Assembly: GCA_033026295.1 (NCBI GenBank)
Contig: CM065170.1
Location: forward strand, 9,123,540 to 9,187,539
Origin: Channa striata
Taxonomy: Eukaryota; Chordata; Actinopteri; Anabantiformes; Channidae
Direction of reading: 5' to 3'
DNA: 64,000 nt
This document shows, in pieces, positions 54,786 to 62,995 of this stretch (within the stretch, counting starts at the first letter, position 1; every line of letters starts with the position of its first letter). The notes under the pieces were generated by a model. The model had not been told where the DNA came from. It made no database searches and saw only the letters and a program-made list of their open reading frames with translations. The translations under genes and the position numbers were made by a program.

Positions 54786-55573
54786 CTCATATGATTTTGT
54801 GTGTGTACAGTCACAGCTGGTGCCTGTGTTAAACCTGTTGAGCATTGCGTCATGTGGCGTGCACAGGTGGGATTTGCTTAGATTGAGGTTTTTTTTAAAA
54901 CCTTTTTCTTAACGTGAGTGTTGCTGCTTTCCTGTTGATAATGGAAGCTTTGGAAACTGCTGCTATCAACTCCATCTATTAACAGTACACACGTGCACAC
55001 ACACACCTGCAGGTGTGTGCCCCCTCCAACCCACTCCCTTGAGATTTCAACCAGCGTGGCAGCAGATACTTGGGCTTAGCGTGGTGTAAAAGTGTAAGAG
55101 TGGTGGCAAATGATAACTATTATCCAGCTGTTGACACTATTTTTGCCACGCACACTGTGAGCCCACACTGCTCATTTACATCCTGCTGTTTGTTGAAATG
55201 TTTGTTTAAACCGTGCTTGGCGTATTGTAGGTGTGTGCGTCTATGCTCAGCTTTAGATGTGTGTGTGCCCAAATAAAAATGTGTTGTTATATTTGTTTGT
55301 TGTTAATGAGTTTGAGTGACTGAGGCATTTTAGTTTGCTATCTCATATTGCGTCTGATTGCATGCGTGTATTTGTAACGGGAATGCATTAGGGTGAGTGA
55401 TTTCGACTTGGGGCACTGCAATTCAATTTCATCCATTAGATTAGAACAGTCAGAGTGCAAACACACAAACACACACACACAAAACAGAGGGATCAGTAGC
55501 TATTAGTTATTAGCCAGGATTCATATGGAATCTTTGCCCGGAGACCTGAGTGTGCCTGCATGAATGCTTGTAG

Positions 55574-55619
<46 letters not shown>

Positions 55620-58600
55620 CTGTGTGTGAGAGAAAATGTAGCGCACACATGACAGGGATACTATAAAATGGCTAATTGGGTTAAGCTTGTGCTACGGGGA
55701 TGGAGAAACTCAAACGAGCTTGCGCAGCATCCTGCTAATGTGCCACAGCCTCTCTGCTTTATATCTTTGAGTGTAACGAGAGAACTCGAGTTTTCCTTTC
55801 CGACAGCACGGCCGTCCTGCTGTGTCCACTCGACGTAGATGCACCTCAGTCAGTGATTAGTGTTGTGTGAGGAAGAAGGGGCAACGTGAGGAAAGGAGCT
55901 GCGGAGAGGGTCAATGAGGGAAGGTGAGAAGAAGTGAGAGGGATGTGAGTTGTAAAAGAGGCAGCACAATTTAAATGTCATGCAAGAAGGTGGTTTCAGG
56001 GTCAGAGAAAGATGAGCAGACGGAACAATTCTAAAGGTTCAACCTTTGCCAGTTGTCACACTGACTAATGTCCAAGTCCAAAAGTTTTCGATCCTCCTGT
56101 ATTTAATTACCTGCTGAATAAATCTAAAGGCAGTATATAAAATGTTATCAATACGGTGAAATTAGGAAGTGTATATGAAGGGGTTGTCTGTGGGTTAGAG
56201 GTGTACGTTTGCATTTTAATAACAATACGCAGACAACACACTGTTGTATAATGTGTATCTGTTTTACTATCTAGAGCCGTCCACAAGTTTTGAACAGAGA
56301 CAAGTGTTTGACTTTTCCAGTGGACCTTGAACTAAACACTAATTAGGAGTTCCATCAGGATCTGAGCGTGGCGTTAATCAGTGCGAAAATTCATATTAAA
56401 ACACTGTGTACCAAACTAAAAACCAAATGTGATCTATTATATTAATTCAACACGTTTGAGACTTAAGCAGATGGACTAGAAAAGTTGTTTTTCTTTTTTA
56501 CTCACTAGAAAATAATGCGGTAATGGGTAAATGACTTCCACGAAGAGTTTGTGTTTGTGTGTACGAGTGGCACCAGGCATAACAGCTGCTTCATCTCTTG
56601 TGTATCTTATCTAGGTTATGTCTTTGTCTCGGTGTGTTTGTGTGTATTTCTGTAGCTGACTCTTTCATTTATGGAGTTTCTCACGGGGCTCTATTAGCAT
56701 ATTTTGGTAAATTGTCTTGATTCACTCTGCGTTACTTTGAAGATTTGACGATAGATAAAAGTGAAGAAGATGATGACAAACATAATGGCGATATTGATAT
56801 TAATCTAATGATCCCCTTCTTATTATTGAAAATGTAGCCAACAAATTAATTAAAGAACATTGACTGCTCTCATTCTGACTTTCTGACATTTTTCATCTAA
56901 TTTGCCTCTTTGTGTTCCGACTTTGCTCTGATATTAATATTTTACCAAAATCATCCATCTGTTCTCTCGCTCTCTGTACTCCCGACAGACTCATGCAGTC
57001 AGTTGTTTTGAACTATTTTGGACAAAATATCAGTCAATTCTACAGTGCCTCTTGAAGTGCCTCTATGAATAGAGTGTGCCATTTTCAGTTCCCCAGATTG
57101 TTGGCAGTTTTAGAGAAATCGGAACCACTGCTGAGCTCAGTGAACAAGTCGGAAAGGTTACTAATGGTTCTAACTCGCTCTTTTTTCTTTTTGTCCCCTG
57201 TCACCTCTTATGGGATTTCTTGTTCTTTTCTACATTTTTTTCTTTGTACCTTCTGTCTGTTCTTGTTAACCTTCTCCTTTCTGCCTCCCCATTTTTCTCT
57301 CCTACACTGCCTTCAATTTTCTTTTCCATCACTCCTTCACCACTCTTGCTCCCATTTCCACATTCCCCTCTTGAAGTGGACTTGTTGGACCTCAGTGTGG
57401 CCCAGAACACCTTTGAACAGCACAAACTCACTAACAACAATCAGCTGCTGTCTGTTCCCGATGTCATCAATTGCCTGACATCCATCTACGACGGCCTGGA
57501 GCAGGGCACAAAGACCTCGTCAACGTGCCACTCTGTGTTGACATGTGTCTCAACTGGCTGCTCAATGTTTATGACACGTAAGTATGCCAGATTTTTGGCA
57601 TTTATGATAGAATCATCAATCTTTGCAACTCCGCATGTTGTCATCTTTGCCTTTTTTTTGCTTTGTTTTGATGTTTGTTTTGATTGATTTTAAATTTGCC
57701 TGTTTATACATTTACTTGTTAAACAAGACTGTATAAAAATGTCGGAACCGATGTGTTTACATATTTACTCACTCATACTCATACTCTTCATCAGTTGTTC
57801 CTATATGGCACGGGATGCTGTGGGATTTTGTGACATCCATATCTCATTATTGCAATATACATCAATACAAAAAGTTATGAATGATTGTTTTTATTCACCA
57901 AACCAGTGTTTGCATACACTCGCACAGGACTCTTCTCTGCCACTGTCCATGGTGCTGAAAGAAGCTCTCGGTTTTTCCTCCTGAAGATGACAGCATTTAT
58001 GATGAAGTAATTTACAGATGATGCTAAGCTAAACACAACCCCAGGGGTCTTTAGGGAATAGTTTTTATTATATTTGTTTGGTATTTATGAGTATCTTTAG
58101 TGCGCAGCCACAACGGTTGATGTGCAACACAAAACTGAGGAGGAGAAGAGAGCACTGTTTGGCGACCACTTCAGCAGATGATTACTACAATTTTGATAGG
58201 GGAAGGTTGGTGTGAAATTGCACAGGCTATGTTAAGGTTAAGTTTAACTACCTAGTTTGATTCACTGAACAATAATGAGGTGAGGAGAACCCATATTGAG
58301 GAAGATGGGAGAAGAGTGCGAGGAAGAAGGAGGGAACTATATGTGCCATAACTAGAGCCACAAATATGAATGTCTTGAGATTTTGCCGTTCCCTTTGGTA
58401 TTCCTTCCACAAACTACATTTATATCCATTCTGAAATTGCCAACATGCAATATGCCCCTGCTGCCATGTAAATGACTGTTACACTTTGGGTTTGTTTGGG
58501 AAGAGATAGAAGCAGAAGCGTGTGTGTAAATAGGCTGTGCAACATACAGCACACTCTGTGTATGCACAAATGTGTTCACGAGCTGAACGAAGACACGTAG

Positions 58601-61319
58601 ACACGGTACACATAAACATAAACATAAACCCACGTGTAATATGTTGAGTTTGTGCCGCTGACGGTCTGATTTGCTTGTGTATTTGTGTGGTCCCTGCAGT
58701 GGTCGCAGTGGGAAGATCCGTGTCCTGTCGATGAAGATTGGCTTGCTGTCTCTCTCCAAGGGACACCTGGAGGAGAAATATAAATGTAAGTGCTATTGAG
58801 ACGACGTGGCACCTGCTGATGTACAGGTGGACGTAAATGCGCCTCTTTCCCACCTGGCGGCACAGGCTGATCTGCTGCGAGTCGATCCGCACTGCTTCAG
58901 CCCCGCTGTAATCTAAGCGGCATTAATCAAACTCACAGTGAGAGAGACAAAGAGAGAGAAAGAGAATCTGGAGAGTGGGTCGTTTAATTGGATGAGAGAC
59001 CACCTACACATTTTCCCTGTTCTTTATTTAATTTCCTATTCTGATTTATTTTTGAGGATTAGGGAGGGTGATTATAGTCTTGCTACACGGGGAAGAGCCA
59101 TTTTGCTGTCCTATTCTTTGTTTCTATTGCTTTCTCTCTCTCTCTATATTCCTCTGCTGTCACTGCTCCCAACATTGTTCTTCGTGTCTACGTGTGCCAC
59201 TTGGCCTTCTGTCCTATCTTACTTACTCTTGCTTCCCTTCTTTTCCCCTCTTCCTTTCTTTCTCTTGCCAATGCATGGACTCCATCCCTGAGCTTATTCG
59301 TTCCACTGGCAGTTTCTATTAGCCTGAGAAGGGTATCAAGCTCGGTTGATTGCATCCTTCCTCCTTTACTCTTGGTCTCATTGGCTGTCAGTCCCATGCA
59401 TATAGATACAGGCATGCTCACACACACACACAGGGACACGCAACGGCTAACCGGGCATTCTGCCATTTGCCACTCCTTTAATGACATTTGTGTATGTCAG
59501 GTTGCGGCAGAAAGTTGGAGATTGTGGGATGAGATCAAACACTGTAAGAACTGTGTGTCGGAACATGTTGTTACTGGTATTCCAGACACCTACACACCAC
59601 AAACAGCCATGCAAACACCGGCACACACACATGCATACGTAATGGGAGCTGGCATCAGGGCCAGACCTCACACAGAGATCAAAGTCTGCTGCAAGCAGAG
59701 CAGAAAGACCTGTCATGCTGTCCGTTTCTCTCTCCCCTTCCCCCCTTTTTTCCCCCAGATTACCCTCTCTGCTCTCTTTACTCAGTTTGGCCATGACTTC
59801 TGCAAATGTTGTATAATGTCATCTGAAATATTACGCCATCAACATGTGAACTGGGCAAGTCTGCGTGTAGCTGGGCAGGCGTCCACATCGAGTACAGCTC
59901 TGTCAATCACCATGTGGTGGAGTGTTGGAAGCAGGAAGGGAAAGATTAGAGGAGAAAGAACCTGGCATGCAAGATGCAAGATAAAAAGATTAAAAATGCA
60001 CTTTTCCCCCGTGTCCTTCCCACCACCTCCCACCCTCATAATCACACACTTTCACTCCTATTCTTTGTTATACCACCACTCTTATACCAATCTTCTATGT
60101 TTTTTTTAATGTCACTCACATGCATTGACTCTTTCCTTCACTCACTATTTCTCATCTTTCCCATCTTTTTCTTTTCGTTCCGCTCTTTGGCTTTCTCCCC
60201 CCTCCCCCCCTCCCCTTCTCAGACCTCTTCAGCCAGGTAGCATCACCAGGTGACACGTGCGACCAGAGGCAGCTTGGTCTGCTGCTTCATGAAGCCATCC
60301 AGATCCCAAGGCAGCTGGGCGAGGTGGCTGCATTTGGCGGGTCCAACATCGAACCTAGTGTCCGCAGCTGCTTCCAGCATGTATGTCTACACACAAACAC
60401 TATACAATCACGTTAAGTACCGCAGATGTCACTGTGTTCACACACACAGACTGACAAATCTATCTGCCACAGCAAAACGGGTGAACGCCAGTCAGTGCAG
60501 ATTTACTGTTGGCCTGCTAGATTGAACTGTAATATAGTTGGTAATATTTCACTCATGGTTATGGACACACAGGCTATCTTTATGTATATACAAGGATTTT
60601 TAAAGTCCAAGTAATCCAATGTTTGGTCAGTGTATTGCAGTTCCGACATTACTGGTAACGGTTTTTGGAAAGTAATCGTGGGTGTGAGAGATTATGTTTA
60701 GTGATGCATTTTCTCCTAAACTCTTTGTCATTAGGCGCACCCCCATTTCCCAGACATCCAACACCTGCCTCTCTCAATCCTGTAAATGTGTTTCAGTATT
60801 TAAGCTCTGCTGACCAACCATGAAGCATCAAACGGCCCCCCAGTCTTCTACTGGCTGCCCTTTGTGTTTTACTGCAGCCAGCTAACCACTTTCCTCTGGT
60901 TTATCTCCGGACATTAGTGGCATTTAATGATGTCTTCGTCCCCCTGGATCACTGTTTCATTTTTCTCACTCTTTCTCCCCTGGCTCATGCTTCGGGAGTC
61001 ATAAATGGGGAGCCAAACATTAAAATTAGGAAGCTATAAATTTCACTGAATCCCTGCGCTGCGCCTCCAAAAATAGCAGAGCGAGGCAGTTTCAAACCTG
61101 TGTCTCTCTCTCTCTTTTTCTTCCCCAAAAAACACAAAAGGCAGAGAGGCAAACACCTTGCTGCACTTCACTCTGTTGATGACATGTCAACACACACATT
61201 CATACAAAGAAACACAAGCGCAATTGTTCGGAGACATGTTCCTGAATTGCTGTGCCAGCTGTAGTCCAGTTGCACATTAATCATTCAATCATCAAAGCAG
61301 GTTGGCAGGGAGAAACAGG

Positions 61320-61354
<35 letters not shown>

Positions 61355-62995
61355 CTTTACTTTCTACAAAGACACACATAGACAAGCCCGGGTCCTGTGC
61401 CACCTGTGTGTCAGGTGTCCTGGCAGTGACATAGCAGTCACCCAGTCCATTTGGTTTAATGGGCGTGTGATGAACAGGTTGCACCATCATAAATATGGCC
61501 TCTTTCCCTGTTCCATTGTCACTCGCCTTCATTTATCCATCCATCCCTCTATCCAGTCATCCTTTCAGCCGTTCCTTCCTGCGGTAATTAATCTGCAAGT
61601 GCTATAAATCTGGAGTTGGATTGCAAGGAGCAAGAAGGGAATGCGAACTTGAGACTAACATATTGGAAAGGAGAGACAGAGAGATATTCTGCTTGTGGAG
61701 CGGAAGGTCACATTTGAGGTTGACAGATTTAAAGAGGATCTAGGATGTCTGAAGGGTGAAAGTTTGATTGGCAGCATTCTCAGCATGACTGTTGCTTTTA
61801 AAACCAGCTGGAACTATACATTTAAAAAGTCAAAACCTGATTATAATTTTTGGGATGGAATGTGCTACTTTTAAGTTTGTTTGGGAGGACTGATTTATTT
61901 TCAGGCAGATAGACTAATAAAATTGAGACACTCCACAGTATAAGCCCGAGGAAGGGATCAGGGGAGCGTACACCCACACAAACACACACACTCCATTTCT
62001 TTTGATTATTTAATTCTTCTTTCAAATATATTCAGCCCTTTGCTGCATTTGCTGCCCTTTTTGGATGTCAGGGATGATGGAAAGGTCGTCTTTGATTTGT
62101 TTCGTGGTAGCAACTGCCATGTCAAAGCTTCTCACCCTTTGCTGCCTTTTTGAACGGGCTCATTAAAATCTGAAGCTAAACGAAGAGATTCTGCTCAAAT
62201 ATATTTTGTCAACGTTGCCGTGTTGACTAATGTTTTTTTTAGGGGTAAAAATGGTAGATAGTGGACAGTTGGTTATTAGCTTTTTGATTTTAGAGAAGCC
62301 TATAAATTACTTTATAGACACTGTATTTAACAGCGTAGACCTAGTGCTCAACAAGTACAGGTAACGTGAACAGGCCCACCTCCAAGTGCAGGATTTGGGG
62401 GTGTTTTTACAACTGCTCGCTCAGAGCGAAATGGCTGTTAGCTCTCGGCATGACTATGGGTGTATAGGACAAGGGCAGTGAGGTTGTTAAAATCAATCAA
62501 TGTTTATTGTAAGATGTTTCTACCAATAAATGTGAATAAGGAGCTTGTTAAAGTTATTTAGTCGTTGTCCACAATTCAAGGCCTTAATGCACCTAAGGGA
62601 ATCGTCACTTTAATATGTGTGGTCATCCTAAATTTGTCTGCATCTTTATTAGGTTTTGGGTAATAAGCAAAGAGTTATTCGTTTCTAAGAATGAATTTAT
62701 CCATGTTTTTATCATGCTGCGAGGAGTCTTTACACTTTATCGGCTTTATAGAAGGTGTAAACCTTTCATGGTTGCTAGACTTTTGATTTAGAGACCCTGC
62801 CTCTTCACCTCACTTCTGTTATGTCCAGGTTACTAATAAGGTGGAGCTGGAGCCCCGGCAGTTTGTTGATTGGATGCGTCTGGAACCCCAGTCTATGGTT
62901 TGGCTTCCTGTCCTACACAGAGTGGCGGCTGCAGAGACGGCAAAACATCAGGCCAAGTGTAACATCTGCAAGGAGTGCCCTATTGTTGGCTTCAG
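30778..62995 (+). CDS. utrn: utrophin, partial gene: 13 internal coding exons (rod end to start of ZZ)
   Basis: Utrophin is a large actin-to-dystroglycan linker under the plasma membrane, in muscle at neuromuscular and myotendinous junctions and widely in other tissues. The window holds exons equivalent to dystrophin exons 56-68, about 1765 coding bases (588 residues), spliced at 30778-30950, 33190-33346, 41066-41195, 42718-42986, 43926-44072, 46157-46235, 47549-47609, 53273-53334, 54520-54594, 57377-57577, 58700-58785, 60223-60380 and 62829-62995. All introns are GT-AG and all phases join. Utrophin rather than dystrophin is indicated by [41 protein letters not shown] and [16 protein letters not shown]2 is excluded by the rod and EF-hand residues. 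The N-terminal actin-binding domain, most of the rod and the C-terminus lie outside the window or were not found. One coding exon (57377-57577) carries a one-base frame break. Seen: exons and boundaries. Known: family role. Inferred: orthology. Confidence 0.96.
30951..33189 (+). other. utrn: utrn intron (dystrophin intron 56 equivalent)
   Basis: A 2239 bp GT-AG intron. It contains a fish repeat tail (31358-31445), an A15-like run at 31999-32013, a G/A-rich stretch at 31840-31940 and a GC-richer block at 32100-32400 with AATTA motifs that looks unlike the surrounding intron. Confidence 0.9.
31358..31445. repeat. fish interspersed-repeat tail
   Basis: AGAAGAAGAAACTTTATTC followed about 45 bases later by GAAATTTGTCCTCTGCATTA is the conserved end of an interspersed repeat abundant in teleost genomes. 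It lies inside the intron 30951-33189. Only the end is recognisable; the element body is not. Confidence 0.5.
33190..33346 (+). CDS. utrn: utrn exon (dystrophin exon 57 equivalent): rod spectrin repeat
   Basis: This 157 bp exon follows a GTTGGCAG acceptor. The first A completes the split Arg codon, followed by [10 protein letters not shown], a highly conserved linker into the next repeat. The middle shows [15 protein letters not shown] and [10 protein letters not shown], both strongly utrophin-like. It ends on a codon boundary at ATG before GTGCGT, so the next exon is phase 0. The size is identical to dystrophin exon 57. The exon follows a 2239 bp intron and precedes the longest fully contained intron (7719 bp). 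Confidence 0.96.
33347..41065 (+). other. utrn: utrn intron (dystrophin intron 57 equivalent)
   Basis: A 7719 bp GT-AG intron, the longest complete one here. It contains a pyrimidine-rich patch (35220-35420), an AATTA-rich possible regulatory block (36200-36460), a fish repeat fragment (38540-38575) and no recognised exon. Confidence 0.9.
38540..38575. repeat. fish interspersed-repeat fragment
   Basis: ACACCGATCAGGCATAACAT followed by TATGAGCACC is a motif found in very many copies in teleost genomes. No transposase or reverse transcriptase is seen beside it. It lies in the intron 33347-41065. Confidence 0.45.
41066..41195 (+). CDS. utrn: utrn exon (dystrophin exon 58 equivalent): rod repeat helix and linker
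   Basis: This 130 bp exon follows a CCCCTGCAG acceptor in phase 0. It encodes [27 protein letters not shown] and a short proline/lysine linker ending in KT, then leaves one base (G) before the GTACAG donor. Dystrophin exon 58 is 121 bp; the nine extra bases fit the longer utrophin linker between FLADQPIE and LTPEE. That length difference is independent support for utrophin over dystrophin. Confidence 0.95.
41196..42717 (+). other. utrn: utrn intron (dystrophin intron 58 equivalent)
   Basis: A 1522 bp GT-AG intron with the longest TG microsatellite of the window (42031-42089). Nothing else recognised. Confidence 0.9.
42031..42089. repeat. (TG)n microsatellite
   Basis: About 59 bases of GT repeat with one TC interruption near 42039. 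It is the longest dinucleotide tract in the window, in intron 41196-42717. Confidence 0.97.
42718..42986 (+). CDS. utrn: utrn exon (dystrophin exon 59 equivalent): penultimate rod repeat
   Basis: This 269 bp exon, the same size as dystrophin exon 59, has a long T tract and TCTAAAG acceptor. The first two bases complete an Asp codon leading into [17 protein letters not shown]. The heptad-rich body ([32 protein letters not shown]) is followed by the near-invariant [14 protein letters not shown]. It ends on a codon boundary at ACG before a consensus GTGAGT donor. The region is GC-rich (third positions especially) compared with its AT-rich introns. Confidence 0.97.
42987..43925 (+). other. utrn: utrn intron (dystrophin intron 59 equivalent)
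   Basis: A 939 bp GT-AG intron, the shortest here. No repeat or exon recognised. Confidence 0.9.
43926..44072 (+). CDS. utrn: utrn exon (dystrophin exon 60 equivalent): last rod repeat
   Basis: This 147 bp exon (49 codons, phase 0 at both ends) follows a TGGATGCAG acceptor. It encodes [28 protein letters not shown] and [12 protein letters not shown], the closing helices of the last spectrin repeat. An in-frame ATG at 43908 reads through the acceptor but is intronic by homology. The donor is GTAAAT. Confidence 0.96.
44073..46156 (+). other. utrn: utrn intron (dystrophin intron 60 equivalent)
   Basis: A 2084 bp GT-AG intron. No repeat family or exon recognised. Confidence 0.9.
46157..46235 (+). 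CDS. utrn: utrn exon (dystrophin exon 61 equivalent): rod to hinge 4
   Basis: This 79 bp exon follows TTGTGCAG and starts in phase 0. It encodes [20 protein letters not shown] and SQHFLS, the very conserved junction between the rod and the WW-bearing hinge. It leaves one base (A) of a Thr codon before a consensus GTAAGT donor. Its size is identical to dystrophin exon 61. Confidence 0.97.
46236..47548 (+). other. utrn: utrn intron (dystrophin intron 61 equivalent)
   Basis: A 1313 bp GT-AG intron with a fish retroposon tail (46903-46968). Confidence 0.9.
46903..46968. repeat. fish SINE/LINE tail with CTAT repeat
   Basis: TTCCCTCAGGGATCAATAAA followed by an interrupted TATC/CTAT run is the typical end of a fish retroposon. 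Located in the intron 46236-47548. Confidence 0.5.
47549..47609 (+). CDS. utrn: utrn exon (dystrophin exon 62 equivalent): first half of WW domain
   Basis: This 61 bp exon follows GTCTGCAG. With the preceding A it encodes [20 protein letters not shown], containing the first signature Trp of the WW domain and the aromatic VPYYIN strand that contacts the PPxY motif of beta-dystroglycan. It ends AA before GTAAGT, leaving the Asn codon to be completed by the next exon. The following 5663 bp intron corresponds to the one that houses the Dp71/Up71 promoter in mammals. Confidence 0.96.
47661..47693. repeat. (TG)n microsatellite
   Basis: A 33-base TG run about 50 bases after the exon ending at 47609. 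Followed by a T15-like homopolymer near 47799-47813 and a GTGA tetranucleotide run at 47838-47866. Confidence 0.95.
47838..47866. repeat. (GTGA)n tetranucleotide repeat
   Basis: Interrupted GTGA/GAGT units in the intron 47610-53272. Confidence 0.9.
52516..52535 (+). CDS. candidate Up71-like first coding exon
   Basis: In the intron equivalent to dystrophin intron 62, an ATG with good context (GCC before, G after) opens MAGTTG and two bases of the next codon (AG), followed by GTTTGT. Joined to T at 53273 this gives Ser, then HQTQTTCW in frame. The mammalian Dp71 first exon likewise supplies seven residues before the same histidine, and a utrophin Up71 is known from the same intron. The donor is mediocre, the flanks are not CpG-rich, and the match rests on phase, length and position only. 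It may be chance. Confidence 0.15.
52715..52734. repeat. (GT)n microsatellite
   Basis: A short GT run in the same intron. A second one lies at about 53169-53186, shortly before the exon at 53273. Confidence 0.9.
53273..53334 (+). CDS. utrn: utrn exon (dystrophin exon 63 equivalent): second half of WW domain
   Basis: This 62 bp exon follows TGCTTTCCAG. Its first T completes Asn, followed by [20 protein letters not shown], with the second WW tryptophan in TTCWDHP. One G remains before the intron and joins CG of the next exon to make Ala. The donor is GTAGGA, the weakest-looking in the gene, but phase and length (identical to dystrophin exon 63) fix it. In mammals the Dp71/Up71 first exons splice to this exon. 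Confidence 0.96.
53335..54519 (+). other. utrn: utrn intron (dystrophin intron 63 equivalent)
   Basis: A 1185 bp intron with a GTAGGA donor and TGTAG acceptor. Nothing else recognised. Confidence 0.9.
54520..54594 (+). CDS. utrn: utrn exon (dystrophin exon 64 equivalent): start of EF-hand region
   Basis: This 75 bp exon follows a TGCCTGTAG acceptor. With the carried G it encodes [20 protein letters not shown] and QKALC, one of the most invariant stretches of the family and the first helix of the EF-hand-like module that braces the WW domain. It ends with one T of a Leu codon before a perfect GTAAGT donor. Confidence 0.97.
54752..54783. repeat. (TG)16 microsatellite
   Basis: Perfect TG run in the intron 54595-57376. 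Confidence 0.95.
55576..55618. repeat. (GT)n microsatellite
   Basis: A 43-base GT run in the intron 54595-57376. The surrounding 55.4-55.7 kb is also CA/GT-rich. Confidence 0.95.
57377..57577 (+). CDS. utrn: utrn exon (dystrophin exon 65 equivalent), with one-base frame break
   Basis: This exon follows CTCTTGAAG and, with the carried T, reads [38 protein letters not shown] and GLEQ. It encodes part of the EF-hand-like region. It is 201 bp, whereas the dystrophin equivalent is 202 bp. After GLEQ the frame breaks at the G run 57504-57506. The next frame gives [20 protein letters not shown] and VYDT, the expected continuation, and joins correctly to the following exon. One extra base in the G run would give the family sequence. 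Read literally, the transcript would be shifted and truncated. An assembly or sequencing indel is likelier than a true mutation because no other exon is damaged. Confidence 0.93.
57578..58699 (+). other. utrn: utrn intron (dystrophin intron 65 equivalent)
   Basis: A 1122 bp GT-AG intron. No repeat or exon recognised. Confidence 0.9.
58700..58785 (+). CDS. utrn: utrn exon (dystrophin exon 66 equivalent): EF-hand region
   Basis: This 86 bp exon, the same size as dystrophin exon 66, follows a TCCCTGCAG acceptor. Its T completes Thr, then [18 protein letters not shown] and [10 protein letters not shown], the second EF-hand-like unit. One T of Tyr is left before a GTAAGT donor. The starting phase agrees with the frame after the one-base break in the previous exon, which confirms that break as a local indel. 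Confidence 0.96.
58786..60222 (+). other. utrn: utrn intron (dystrophin intron 66 equivalent)
   Basis: A 1437 bp GT-AG intron, pyrimidine-rich at both ends, with a 306-codon stop-free stretch (59192-60109) that shows no protein family. Confidence 0.9.
60223..60380 (+). CDS. utrn: utrn exon (dystrophin exon 67 equivalent): end of EF-hand region
   Basis: This 158 bp exon follows a C-rich pyrimidine tract and CTTCTCAG. It completes Tyr and encodes [40 protein letters not shown] and [32 protein letters not shown] is among the most conserved family segments and forms the core that holds beta-dystroglycan. It ends on a codon boundary at CAT before GTATGT. Its size is identical to dystrophin exon 67. 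Confidence 0.97.
60381..62828 (+). other. utrn: utrn intron (dystrophin intron 67 equivalent)
   Basis: A 2448 bp GT-AG intron with a CA microsatellite (61321-61352). No other exon recognised. Confidence 0.9.
61321..61352. repeat. (CA)16 microsatellite
   Basis: Perfect CA run in the intron 60381-62828. Confidence 0.95.
62829..62995 (+). CDS. utrn: utrn exon (dystrophin exon 68 equivalent): start of ZZ zinc finger
   Basis: This 167 bp exon follows ATGTCCAG, phase 0. It encodes [40 protein letters not shown] and [12 protein letters not shown], with the first CxxC zinc ligands of the ZZ domain, then AG of Arg before GTAAAT. Its size is identical to dystrophin exon 68. The next exon, expected to begin YRSLKHFN-like with the remaining ZZ cysteines, is not seen in the last 1005 bp, so the gene runs off the right edge. 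Confidence 0.97.

Larger units (their letters stand above)
54595..57376 (+). other. utrn: utrn intron (dystrophin intron 64 equivalent)
   Basis: A 2782 bp GT-AG intron with two TG microsatellites and, before the acceptor, an unusually long pyrimidine-rich tract (about 57175-57372). Confidence 0.9.

Noticed and set aside
57377..57577. The whole locus as a pseudogene
   Set aside because: Only one base is missing in one exon. All other exons keep frame, splice sites and family residues, and introns are retained, so a processed or decayed copy does not fit.
58352..58892. Overlapping minus-strand frames up to 137 codons
   Set aside because: They overlap the + strand utrophin exon at 58700-58785 in antisense and are shadows.
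30778..62995. Dystrophin (dmd) or drp2 as the gene identity
   Set aside because: Rod and EF-hand residues ([31 protein letters not shown]) and the 130 bp exon fit utrophin. Dystrophin has different residues at these places, and DRP2 lacks IDAHND-type rod sequence.
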